Source of the DNA: Sitta carolinensis
Taxonomy: Eukaryota > Chordata > Aves > Passeriformes > Sittidae
NCBI GenBank assembly: GCA_032173965.1
Contig: CM063288.1
Span: 17,486,001 to 17,550,000 of the forward strand
Direction: 5' to 3'
DNA: 64,000 nucleotides
Below the pieces are notes generated by a model. The model made no database searches and was not told the origin of the DNA. It saw only the letters and a list, made by a program, of their open reading frames with translations. The translations under genes were made by a program, and so were the position numbers. Below, one piece after another: positions 13,060 to 23,984 of this stretch. How positions within the stretch are numbered: the stretch's first letter is position 1; each line of letters begins with the position of its first letter.

Positions 13060-13530
13060 GACAGCGAGGTGCTATAACAACTCTCCTGTAATTAATTGTG
13101 AGTGAAAGGGGGTTTGGTTTTTGCAGCCTCGTAAAACTTTTCCCACATGGCTGAACCCACGGTCAGGAGACGTTAGGCAACATTAACTGCCTGCACATTT
13201 CTGCAAGGCTCTGGAGGAAGCAGCTCGGCACCGGGGCTCCAATTCCGAAAACCCTGGGACACAAGACATCAGCGTCTACCTTTCATCTTAGCTGAGATTT
13301 GGAGAGGGTTCAGACCACAGAGGCTCCTTAATTCTCACTAATTCATTTGCTTTCCTGATTCACTTGGCTTGGGATAACCTGCGAATGATAATGAACCTGT
13401 AAGGGGAGCGCTTAGTCCCTTGCCTTTGATGTGCTCGGCATGGATTGAGGGCTTTCTGTGAATCTTGCAAGAGGAAAAGAATCTTATTAGCACTGATTGC
13501 CAGTCATGAGGTTGCCTCTAAAAATTGCTC
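13060..13530. promoter_or_regulatory. Possible conserved non-coding element
   Basis: Mixed-composition DNA without repeats. It has closely spaced homeodomain cores (CTGTAATTAATTG at 13085, CACTAATTCATTTGC at 13337, GAATGATAATG near 13383) and scattered retained CpGs (CTCGGCACCGGGG near 13224). This texture is typical of deeply conserved vertebrate enhancers in gene deserts. No open frame spans it. The call is inference without an alignment. Confidence 0.3.
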
Positions 13531-13559
13531 TTGTATTTTTAACTCTTGCTTGCTTATAA

Positions 13560-15600
13560 CAACCCCAGCTAAAGAGAGAGATGTGTTGTTTACACATTGA
13601 ACACGACATTGTTCTCAACATTTACTCATTTCTCTTTGCAATTTGATCTAATCATAACACATTTGCTTTATGTATGTCATTACTATACCACTATGAACAC
13701 TTCATCATTTTTCCCATGATTATTCTACAAGTTCACAACTGGCCAAGTCCTCATCTCTTCACCCCCAGCTAAACATCCTCTTTGCATAAATGCATGCTCT
13801 CTAGAATAAAGGGTCTAATTTCATTTTTTTCCTTTTCTTATTAACCATTTCAGCAGAGCACAGCTCTACTGCTTTTTATGTTACTAGGGGATTTCTAGTA
13901 GAGTTGTTGTTGTCTCATGCTGATTCTTGTAATTTATTTTTTTATAAACATATCGTGTATCTAGATAAAAAAAAATAAAATAAAATAATTCAAACTCTGG
14001 TGGGAATATCTGAAAATAAAACTGGAAAAATTGTTTGGTTCTGCTTCTCTTTCTCAGATAAACATTCATACTAAGATGTTTTTATTATTATTTTTCCATT
14101 CATTTATATGAATTTAGGTGACTGTACAGAAGAAATGAATGAAACCCAGAAATCTGTGTCAGAGTGTTTCAGTTTAGACAATCAAATTCCTTGTCAGGTC
14201 AACAATTGCTCATGGATGAGGATTCAGGGTCCAGTTTTGCTTAGGTCCTTATTATTACTAGAACCCAATTCTGACACCTGACTCTGGGAGATCCCAGTAT
14301 TGAGCAGCATATTCTGCACTGTTCACATCATTAAAGGTATAGATTGCTTTATTACCTCACTCTACCTAGGAAGATTTACAAATGGGCAACCCATCCTTTC
14401 TGCAAAATTGTGGTGCTCTTCTGTTGTTTATAGCTGTTTAATATGACCCGTGTGCCATTCTAGAAAAACAGTGCTTCAGCTTTGGCATTTAGTAACAGGA
14501 CTGGCATCAGCCAAGAGAGCCTTATACATGTCCCACATCTGGGACACCTACCCACTAGCCAGAAATGAATGATGCTTCACTGACACAAAGAGAAAATCCT
14601 TTGGTGATGATTTATTTACCATGTGTCTAGGTGGGGGCAGTATAGTGTTACACTAAATAAAAAAAATCGCTTCCAGTTTCAGCTAATAAAATAATTTCCT
14701 AAAATCCTTCTGAAATATGATTTTTATGCTTCTCCCCTCTGATTTGCTGTTACCTCAAAAAAATCTCAAAGTGACAAAATTTTACACCCACTGTTTCTCA
14801 ATAGAATTTGCCAAGTATAATTATGTGAAAATGCTAGAATTCAAATTTGAAATGAAACTTCTTGTGTGGAAATACAGATTTCTATTATGTCAATAGGCTC
14901 AACTCTTCATCAGAAGACATGAATAAGAGCTGATTCGCCAATGGAATTCATGTTACATGGGAATTCTAAAAGTTTGACATTTGCTTGTTGAATCATAAAA
15001 CATTTCTACAGGACAGTTACCAAAAAAATCCCAACTTGCTTTGGAAATGTCACACAAAAATATCTACTTTTGCATCAAAATGTCAAAACAAAACAATGAT
15101 TTAGGCTGCTATGTTTCAAAATGTCAACTTGGTGCTTTTAATCAGTATTTTGGCTGTCAAATGTGTAAATTTTACTAAGAATTTATTTTAGAAAATTTTA
15201 TTGGATTTTACTTTTCTATAGTAAATCATGATTTTTGTTGGAAAATTGCATTTTTTAAAATTATTTTAAATTAAAATGAAAATAATTTTGTAGAAGTTCC
15301 TCACAAATAGCATTTGTATTCATATATATATGTATATATATCTTTTTAATACATATATTTATAAAATAAAGTATTTCACCCAAATGATAAAAAAATCTCA
15401 AACACTATGAATTCACTCAAAGTGTAGCCAACACCATGGAAATAAAACCCCAACCCAATCCTGTACTCTCACCAAAATATCCCCCTCCCTTTTTTATTAG
15501 TAGTTAAACATAGGCAAATAATGCATTCCTTTCTGGACAACAGTCTCACAACTCTCATATTCATCTTGAGAAGAGGCAGTCCTTAAGAGGAGTCCTGCCA
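13560..15600. other. Non-coding AT-rich stretch
   Basis: No gene is seen. It contains short A/T runs and an imperfect TA-rich microsatellite near 15323-15345. Confidence 0.6.
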
Positions 15601-15603
15601 TGA

Positions 15604-15735
15604 GCTGGAAGAGACCCAACAAGGATTATCAAAGTCCTGCTCCTGGTCCTGCACAGGACAACCCTAAGAACCCCACCACATGCCTGGGAGTGTGGTCAAA
15701 GCCTGGCTGCGCCTCTCCTGGAGCACCTCTGCAGG
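15604..15735 (-). repeat. CR1 LINE 3'-region fragment
   Basis: The plus-strand text runs 'gctggaagagaccca..aaggattatcaaagtcc..tcctggtcctgcacaggac'. It then continues with 'ccacatgcctgggagtgtggtcaaagcctgg'. This is the reverse complement of the distal 3' part of avian CR1 elements, so the element lies on the minus strand with its 3' end on the left. It is truncated on both sides, and the usual 3' octamer microsatellite is not evident. Confidence 0.65.
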
Positions 15736-15739
15736 CTCT

Positions 15740-16930
15740 GGGAAACACAAGAACATTCCTGTCCAGCATTTTGTTTATTTATCTAGCTGGGTTATTTTTC
15801 TCCCACTGGAGCTCCCTGATTATTATATCTTCTCTGCTAGGACAATCTTCATTTATAGCCCTCCAGGTTAGTTTTAAGCCCATGCAAAGCCCTGGAAATT
15901 TTGGAACAGGATTTGGCTGGGTCCTGCTCCTCTATTAATCAGCAATTTCCACCACGTTTTCCTCACTGCTAACTTTTACTCATAGCACTTTCAAAAATTT
16001 TGCACAATGTTGAGCGGTTTTACAGCAATAAAACACAACTCTTAACTAATCTATTATCCCTCTATGTCTGAAAATGTGAGTGAAATTGGAAAGTGAAACT
16101 CACAGACATTTTTCAGCTCAACTTGCAAATGTGCTGGAGAAGAAATTATTTTCTCCTCTTACACTCAAGTCAAAAAGCATCATTTGGCAAGTTACACTCA
16201 TTTACATACATTTTCTATTAAACTTTTCTATCATAAAATATTGCCTTTATTATCCAGACACATAATTTATTATGCAATGCACCACCACCACCATCACAGT
16301 GAATTGCATTTTACGTGTTTATACTAACAGGGAAGGTGATCGGCTTCAGCCTCCTTTTCATTATATGCATCATTCATCCTCCACCACCAAGATCTCCGGA
16401 TTCTGTAGCATATCCATCATTATCTAAGTGCCAACTGTTTTCAGAGGTTCCACTGCTTTAAGCTCATTATTTCTTTAGATTGGTGAATCTACAGAGGATC
16501 TTTCCAAAACATACAGCAGTCAGCATGGCACATATACAGATGAATGGTGGGGGTTTGTCCTTCACAGTCTCTTTGTACCTCTTTTTCACTCCAGAACTGC
16601 AGAACATGTAATGAGCAGAAAATGCATACTTATATATCTAAAAATAATAAAAATGTAAATGGTCTTAAAAATAATAACCAAATAGTGGGATACTTGCGTG
16701 GAAGGGCTGCTTTGTAAAAATCTAGTATACAGATTGCTCAGTAGTTTGGGGTTTCCATCTCCTTATAATTCAGACTAAAGCACGTAGACAAAGAGCTCTG
16801 CTAAGATAAGGAATTTCTTTCCTGTCCCTATTTACCTTGCTGCATTTAATTTAATCAATAGCTGAATGGGGAAGAGGAGGAGAATTTGATGGTTCAAGAG
16901 ACTGATAATAGGATATCGAACCTTTCATCT
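15740..16930. other. Non-coding stretch
   Basis: No gene is seen. A short CAC/ACC trinucleotide run lies near 16280-16297. Nothing else is recognisable. Confidence 0.6.
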
Positions 16931-16937
16931 CTGTATC

Positions 16938-17890
16938 ATTGATTCAACATAGGAATTGACACACTGGATCAGAGCAGTGGTCCATCTTCTCAGATAGGCT
17001 CCCTGACAGTGGCCTGTACCAGATGTGTTTCAGGGAGGTGTCAGAAACCCTGCAATAAGCATTTATGAAATAACCTGCCCATAGGAAAGGTTTCTTCGTT
17101 AACTCTCTTTTATAATTTGACTAATGTTTACCCTCAGGGTAGTCTGTAACTCAAAAAACTTTTTAATCTTGTGTACTGCAGCGTAGGTGATATATTTATT
17201 AATATATATATATATATAAATATCTAAAATATCTAACTGAAGTCTGCATTCATCTGAAGTCATCACCACCAAGTTGCACTGTGTTCCAGAGAAAAATTAT
17301 GTATTTCAATAATTACTAACTTCATCGCACTTCTCTTGTCGTCTTATTAAATAAATAACCTCTTCTATACACTGTGTATCCATTATTATTAGTGGCCCAT
17401 ATACTTCATCTTTACTCTCATTAAAAAAAATATTAAACTTTTTAATTTGTCTTGAAATGAAGTGCTTTTCATGCTTCTAATCAATTACACTGCTCATCTC
17501 TATACTTCATCTATTTATGATACATTCTCTTCAAGTCAGAATAACCACAACTGAATATAGTACTCCAGGTCAGGGCATACCACTGATTTATTTAATGACA
17601 TTATAAGATTTTGGGCATCATTTCTCTCCCAGTCCTTTTGCATCCTAACAGTTTGCTTGCTTCTTTGACCCTTACTCTATACAGAGCAGAGACTTTCATT
17701 GAACAATCCAGTAGAAGGCACAGGTCTCCTCTTGAGTGACAATAATGATGTATTTGGATGGCTTAAATTATTCCTTCTTATGTTACATTTGTCAACACTG
17801 AACCATTATCCTGACCATTCAGATAAATTTGTTAAAGTTTACCAGTTTTCTTGCTATTTTTTTGACCTTGAATTTTCTGAAATATTTGAA
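16938..17890 (-). repeat. Old CR1-like LINE relic (5'-truncated)
   Basis: The left end reads 'cataggaattgacacactggatcagagcagtggtcc'. This is the complement of the 3' tail of an ancient sauropsid CR1 lineage, so the element is on the minus strand. Further right, 'actccaggtcagggcataccactgatttatttaatgacattat' and 'catttgtcaacactgaaccattatcctgacc' match the body of the same lineage as it occurs in turtles and birds. The copy is highly diverged, interrupted by an AT microsatellite (17202-17218), and has no usable reading frame. Its boundaries are approximate. Confidence 0.65.
17202..17218. repeat. (AT)n microsatellite
   Basis: About eight AT units lie within the old CR1-like relic. Confidence 0.85.
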
Positions 17891-17907
17891 TTTTCTTTCC
17901 TGTTGTC

Positions 17908-17960
17908 TTTTTTTTTTTGTGTGTGTGTGTTTTTGTTTGTTTTTTGGGTTTTTTTTGTGC
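17908..17960. repeat. T-rich / GT low-complexity tract
   Basis: A T run is followed by GTGTGTGTGTG and then TTTGTTTGTTTTTTGGGTTTTTTTTG. The layout closely resembles the tract at 32955-33037. Confidence 0.8.
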
Positions 17961-17969
17961 TTACAAGTA

Positions 17970-18620
17970 TGACATGCATTTTCCTTAAATAAAGTGCAGG
18001 AAAAATAAACCATTTTCTGCTATGAAGTCTGAAAATCCACCCACATGTATATACATGCATACATTGACCCTCTATAGGTTCACAATGCTTTTTCTTTTCA
18101 TTATTCTCCTTTACTTAAGAAGCTTCTAGTCCCTTCTTGTGTCTTTCTCTCATGGTTATATCCTGGCTTTTTTTTTTTTCAAGGAGATTTTTTTCCCAGA
18201 AATTTAGTTAAAATACATTTTTTAGGTTGACATAACACATTCTGGTAGATTAGGAAAAAAATGGGCTTTCTTTACATGTCTATGTCACTTTCTGTCACAC
18301 TGTTATGCCACTATTATATAACAGGAAAACCATGATATTATCATTCTTGTCCTTATTTTAGGTTAGAAAGAGACATACTGAGTAGGCTTTTCTAGAAACA
18401 TTCCTGAAGGCAATGAAATCAGATTCTGCATTTGCAGTTTTATCAACAATGGCTGTGTTTAATGGGACATCATCTCAAACAGTTTTTTCTTAGTTACTGC
18501 TCCCATATGTTTTATCAAGCAGCACAATTATGAAGGCAGTTGTCCTTGCTGGCCTGTGTAAAGTAAGTTAGTGATCTGGATTCAGGTCTTAATAAAATGC
18601 AAACCAAAACCCAAAGAGAT
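17970..18620. other. Non-coding stretch
   Basis: No gene is seen. A short run of T (about 18168-18180) is the only feature. Confidence 0.6.
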
Positions 18621-18623
18621 TAC

Positions 18624-18776
18624 CTTGTTGGTTGCCTGAGCCAATATATTCTGCACAAGCAGTACAACAAAATGAACAACTCTTTCACTGAACGGTGTAT
18701 CTGGTCCTTTGATATTAGAATTAAGGAGTTTTGGCCTCATACTAAACAAATTATTTTGCCATTTTCCTTCTGAGTT
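18624..18776 (-). CDS. Candidate coding exon E, product not recognised
   Basis: On the minus strand a 153 bp segment is bounded by a pyrimidine-rich acceptor (CTTCTACTTCCTCATGGAGGAAAG) and a good donor (AACAAG then GTAATC). It is open for 51 codons in one frame, and the frame stays open further upstream to about 18836. The peptide has a charged, polar start and then a hydrophobic helix-like stretch (TPFSERVVHFVVLLVQNILA). It has no signal peptide or known catalytic motif. It begins and ends on codon boundaries, which fits the phase left by candidate exon D upstream. I do not recognise the family. Chance is a real alternative, because the acceptor is not the only possible one. Confidence 0.3.
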
Positions 18777-18849
18777 CTTTCCTCCATGAGGAAGTAGAAG
18801 TGCTGAGTCCTCCAAGCTTTTAAATATTCTTAACAAGAAGCATAATGGT

Positions 18850-20970
18850 ATGACATTAAGTGTGTTAACCAGACTTCAGGCGGAGAGCTTTTTAATGTCA
18901 CTCTGTGTTGAACACTATCTAAAATGTTTTGTGTTTGTTTCTTTTGTAAAACAGAACTCTGTAGTCCAGGACCTACCATGAAGATTCTGTTCTGGTTCTG
19001 TGGACCCCAAGGACACGGAGTAAGCAGCTTCAGATGTGCCCAAGTGCCTGCCTTCACCCTCCTCTACAGATCTCTCTGGACTGATGCATTCAGAGCAAAC
19101 CTATCAGCTGGAAGGAAAAAACGCAGCTTAGTTACACTCCAGATCTGCATCTCTTCTAAGATGTTTAGGATGAAGGAAGTGTTTGTATCTACACCTTTCA
19201 TCCAGCTGAGGGGAGATGAAGAGACCCTGGGATGCTCCACATGCCCCTTCTCCCTGCACCAAGCCTTTGCACACAGATACCAGGTCAGAGCTGTGGGTGC
19301 AAAGCATTTCTGCTTTACGACTGCATGCACATCCCTCACAGGCACAGTTGGCAGGATGGAAGATTTAGCCCATGGCAAGGGAAATGTACATCATTCTCAA
19401 CATTACTCATGCCAGAAGCTTTTTCAGGTTAATTTGCAAAAAAATATGACCTGAAAACCTAAGACTGAGTTTCAAATGAGACAGTTATTTTAAGGTTTGG
19501 TTTACTAAACCTAATTTATTATGTGAGATAACAGACTTCTGCAATCCACTGCATGGCTTCATGGCTGAAGTTAGTAATTCATGTGAATAATGCTACTAAA
19601 AAAAAAGATGTTATGTGATCAATCCATAGCAGTCAGTCATGGTGCCTAGACTGCAGCTATCTTGACTGTTTTTCCCGCAGCACAGAGTAGCTGAGAGGAC
19701 TAGTTATCTCAGCTGCAAATATCCGAGTTACGGGAGCACAGCTGGAACATCACGGCTCCCTACCTCTGCACAGCCTTTCCTATAGCTAGAGCAGCATGCC
19801 ACTATTGAGGGCTAAAGATGAAAAAATTTTTTAACTTGCTAGTGTCATGCTTACAATAAAGTGTACTCTCATCTTTAGCATTTCTAAGTCTTTTTGGTGT
19901 TTAAAGCATAACCTTCGTGGATGTCACCCTTGGTAGATAAAAGCAAACAACATTTTCATAAACAAGGTAAAGCGCTGCAATTACACAGAATGCACTGAAA
20001 GTGCCAGATTCAAGGCCAGGCAAAAGTGCACCCTTGAACTGCTGGGCACTCCAGAAAATACCTAATTCCAATTTAGTAAAGTAGAAGATTGGAAGAAAAA
20101 AAAAATTATTTCTTTAAGCTAAAAGCAGTAGAGTTTTCCCATGCATTAGGGCAGAAAATGATACTCTGTGGGAGTCATAAGGTAATTTTTCTCCTTCAGA
20201 TAAGATGTTGCACAACTGGCCAAGCACAACTATGAATGATTTACCTACAGTGCATAACGTATAAGATATTGCATTTAAGTCACAAGCCCTGGTCAGCTCT
20301 TCTGCTGACCAGCTTCTGTCGCCTGCCTCCACATCTTACATTAATGTGGGTAAAGGGTAGTTAGCTTTTTTGGGAGTACACTGAAAAATCAGCATTAAAA
20401 ACACTCTGAAACATGGTCTGATATTCTAGTCCAACTAAGTGCTAGGATACTAGGATGTACGCATGTAGACTTTAGGAAGAGGTATGAATACAGTGTTTGC
20501 ATTTCAGTTTCAGTAAACATCAGGCACAGCTACAAATGGACGGAGTGAACTGCTACAATAGTGATTATTTACAGATGAAAATAGTTCACAAATGGAGTAA
20601 AAAAATTAAGCAACTTACTTTTGTACTCTGTCCCTTGAGGGAAAGCATTATATCTATATCTCACAGCATGCAACTCCTGCAATTGGTGACCTACAGTAGG
20701 AAAGACAAAATTAGATAAGGAAATGTAAGCGGAGAAAGATAGATTTGGCAGACTATGGGGTCCAGTAAATAACTAGTTCTTCTAGTACTATATCAAGGAT
20801 ATTTATAAGTACAAAGAGAATAGTCAGAGGCTAAAAATATTTCAGGATTCTTTCCTAAAGCTGAATATTGGCAATGGCTACATTGTGGCATCCCCTAAAA
20901 AAAAAAATGCTGAAAAAGCTGAGAAGGCTTTCCTGCAAAATCTTGTAAATCTCTGGCTAAAGAAATCACC
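18850..20970. other. Stretch without a supported gene
   Basis: A 176-codon plus-strand frame (18924-19454) and an overlapping minus frame (19064-19378) are open in a GC-richer patch. Neither has recognisable domains or protein-like composition, so I do not call a gene. The remainder is AT-rich. Confidence 0.45.
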
Positions 20971-20974
20971 TTAC

Positions 20975-21299
20975 CCAACCCATGGAGGGTCTGCCGATAG
21001 CATCTTCATTATAAACATGGACAAGTGCACGCCTGTCAAACTCACAGTCAGGGCTGTCTGCAGTACTTGGAGGAAGGAGTCCCTGCAGCACAGGATGTTT
21101 GATGAGAAACTCATCAGCATCCTGGACCTCGTGGACAGAACCTGCTGGCACTGCTGCCCCACGGTACAGCCAGGCAGATGGAGGCACCAAGCTGGAGGTG
21201 GCAGGGATGCTACAGGGAAGGTGGCTTCTCAATAACATTTCTGCTTCAAGCAACTTCTTGTCAGCAGTCAAAGTTTCAGGTTCAGGGAGCTGTGGCCTC
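20975..21299 (-). CDS. Candidate coding exon D, product not recognised
   Basis: This is the strongest coding-like signal in the window. On the minus strand an acceptor (TCCTGCAGCTGTTTTCAG) opens a 325 bp segment ending at a consensus donor (GGTTGG then GTAAGG). One frame is open throughout, about 108 codons, and meets a stop just inside the putative intron. The peptide has balanced, soluble-protein composition, with acidic and hydrophobic patches such as DADEFLIKHPVL and EFDRRALVHVYNEDAI. Codons look like ordinary vertebrate coding usage, and the segment is GC-richer than its flanks. The first base completes a codon from an upstream exon, and the exon ends in phase 0. I cannot name a family. 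Alternatives are a decayed processed copy or chance, since the plus strand is also open over part of it. Confidence 0.4.
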
Positions 21300-21329
21300 C
21301 TGAAAACAGCTGCAGGACTGATGTAACTG

Positions 21330-23280
21330 TTAGTTTATTTGGCAAGCTCTAATATATGGATGAGGTATTATGAGGCTTGATAAGGAATTCTGGCTTTCTG
21401 CATGCACCGCAGAATGGCTGTTTTAGTGGATTTTCACTAATTTCCCATTGCTTCAGCACAATAAAAGGACCATGGAAAAATGTATCAGACAATAATCAGC
21501 TTTCTGTTTCCTATTTTAAAAGCCTCTCATTTCTGATGTGTTAATAGCTTTCATTCCAAACATTTGCTAATATTCAAACATCTGAAGAAATCACAGTAAT
21601 TTCTCCCTGTTACTTTTGTATCTGGACATAAAAAATGAATTGGACATTCTCAAGACTGAGTGACACAGAAGACAAGGACTTTTTGGCACATTCAGTGACA
21701 GTAAATCTTTTTCTTTTGTCCTTCCAGGTGGTGAAGTATTTGCACCTTTTTTCATGATTTTAATCAAATTGCAGACGCCTCAGCTGACAGACACTCCTCC
21801 TTTCGTGAGCCTCTTTCAACAGAGGTATGGCTTAAAGATGATATAACCTCTTAATAACCTTAATCAGGCTACTTTTCACTATGTTTTAATTCATTATAAT
21901 CCTAATAAGTCTGTGGAAATCTAGAATTAAAATTTGTTTCTTTAATGACTTATCTTTAAAACATTAGCCACACATGGAATTAAATTATTATTTACCAAGA
22001 AAGAAACAGATGCATTGGTAAGACAAAACATTACCCTGTTGGATCTAGAGGCTTTATTTAGGGAGAACAAAAAAAAATCCATAAGGAGCTGCCCTTTCTC
22101 CTCATCCTAAGCCCAGAAGGTAATCCTGATTTGTTACTAACCCTTCAAGTCACTATTTCATAGCTACTCCAGCATCTTTTGGCAGCACATAAGATGTCCT
22201 GCTGCGTACAATTAACCAGTGTGCTGCTCGGGCAAGTGGTACTACAGCTCCCAGTGTGTGCACCATGGTCTCTTTGTTCTTTGTTAAACTACTGATCAGT
22301 GAGGTCTCAATGCAAACACAGGGGCAGTTCTTCCGTATGCTTTGGGTCAAATGGTTGCTGTAGGAGCCCACAATAAGAAAAACTTTCTGCACCCAGCCCA
22401 TAAAACATAAAATACCACAAAGAAAAGGGTCTCAAAGAGTGCCCAAAAGTAAGAACATTTTTGTGTGTCTAAAGTATCTGTACATCCAGTCACAGTCTGT
22501 TTCGCTTGTGCTTTCCACTGAAGAAAAATAATTATGGTAAAACCCACAAATATTACCTTTAGTTCCCTGGGGAGGAAGGTATGTCTGAAGCTGTGGGAAC
22601 AAATGGGAGTTTTGAGTTCCAGCATAACTTTTGGTCTAAAGTTGGGGCAAGCAGATCTTTGCAATGCAAACAATATCTGTAGCAGTCTGACCTCGTCACT
22701 GGCACCTCACACTGATTAGTTTACAACCATCAGTCACTACCAAACAACAGGGCACAGATATAAAGGGGAGTTTGAGGGAAGTTTTGAGATATGGGTTATC
22801 ACATTGCACTAGCTGCTGTGATCAGGAAATGTGTTCATCATTATTTGTCTGTCCTGGATTTAGTTCACTGTAAGATTATTGACTCTTTTAATGTAGTGGA
22901 ATTTTTAGTGGGATTTTATGATTTATTAGCCTGCAGATCCAAAATAGTAATACTACATGTGTGCATGTTGGTTTGTGGCCACAGCAGCACTCCAAGTGAG
23001 TAGACAAAGCTCAAGCCTCAAAAAAGGCAATGTGCCAAGTTTTTATACTCCAGACACCATTTAACCAGTATCATATGACTCAGAGATAGATCAAATATTC
23101 AATAATTTTCCCAGTAAAGACCAAAATGTAGAAAGATCACACTTCAGGAGACAAAGGGCCAGAGATATGTGTAAGAGCAAAGTGAAAGGAAGAAGCAAGG
23201 AGAAGGAGAGAGACAGGATGATTTTACAGTCAGATTCCATACATTTAGACTGAGAAATTATGTACATTTAATTCTCTGTT
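21330..23280. other. Non-coding stretch
   Basis: No supported gene is seen. A 79 bp splice-bounded segment at 22557-22635 on the minus strand is open in two frames, but neither fits the phase needed to join candidate exon D. It is not called. Confidence 0.55.
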
Positions 23281-23284
23281 TGTG

Positions 23285-23375
23285 CTACCCTCCTCTGAAA
23301 TACTGGCTATTGTCAGAGACAGGAAATTGAGCCAGATGAACCCTAATCTAATATGGTTTCTCCTATAATCCTATT
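23285..23375 (+). repeat. Old CR1-like LINE 3' tail
   Basis: The text 'tactggctattgtcagagacaggaaattgagccagatgaaccctaatctaatatgg' parallels the 3' end of the ancient sauropsid CR1 lineage ('ctggccactgtcagagacaggatactgggctagatggacc'). It is strongly diverged, and only the last ~90 bases are discernible. Confidence 0.6.
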
Positions 23376-23805
23376 TCCATGGAGATCCGTTATTTTACTG
23401 AAGGCAGCAGAACTAACAGATTCTGTTATTTGATAATTGTGAATCTGTTTTTGAGGATCTAACTGCAATAAATTGTCTACTTTCACTTCCTCAGATAACA
23501 AATTCTGCCTAGGGATCTTTTGAGTCAATGTGAGACACATATACAAGGCAGGCCTTGAGGCTCATGACTTGTTACTCCCTACAAGTTAGTCTGTTTTGTG
23601 CATTTCTGTTTATCCAGCTGGAAATGAGTTAATAGAATTTTGAGGTCCCATAACTTTTAAACTCATTACTGTCTATGTTTAAAATAATGCATTTTGATAT
23701 TACACAGGTTGCTTAGGTGTTTTACTAAATCCCTACTGTTTTCAGAAACATGATACAGACCAACTGAAAGTTTGGAGGAATAAAATTTTAACCCCCCAAT
23801 CCCAA

Positions 23806-23833
23806 GAAACAAACAAACAAACAAACAAACAAA

Positions 23834-23880
<47 letters not shown>

Positions 23881-23980
23881 AAATCTTCTTTGTGGACATT
23901 TGCTTGCAACATAATTATCTGCTGTTGTTACAACCAACCAACCAACCAACTGACCGACCAACCAAACCAAACCAAACCAA
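23806..23980. repeat. Compound simple repeat: AAAC, A44, CCAA/AACCA
   Basis: About seven AAAC units run directly into 44 consecutive adenines (23834-23877). After a ~50 base spacer come CCAA/ACCAACC units and AACCA units (about 23931-23980). There is no sign of a LINE or processed transcript ending in this poly-A, so it appears to be slippage-grown low complexity. Confidence 0.85.
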
Positions 23981-23984
23981 AAGT

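Noticed and set aside
18490..18561. Plus-strand acceptor/GTAAGT pair near 18522-18561
   Set aside because: It is a ~40-base segment with no coding support. It shows how easily splice-like pairs arise here and tempers the exon calls.
18924..19454. 176-codon plus-strand open frame
   Set aside because: No recognisable domain, biased composition, no clear donor, and the minus strand is also open over much of it.
22557..22635. Minus-strand splice-bounded 79 bp segment open in two frames
   Set aside because: Neither open frame leaves the two bases that candidate exon D needs, and such short pairs occur by chance on both strands.
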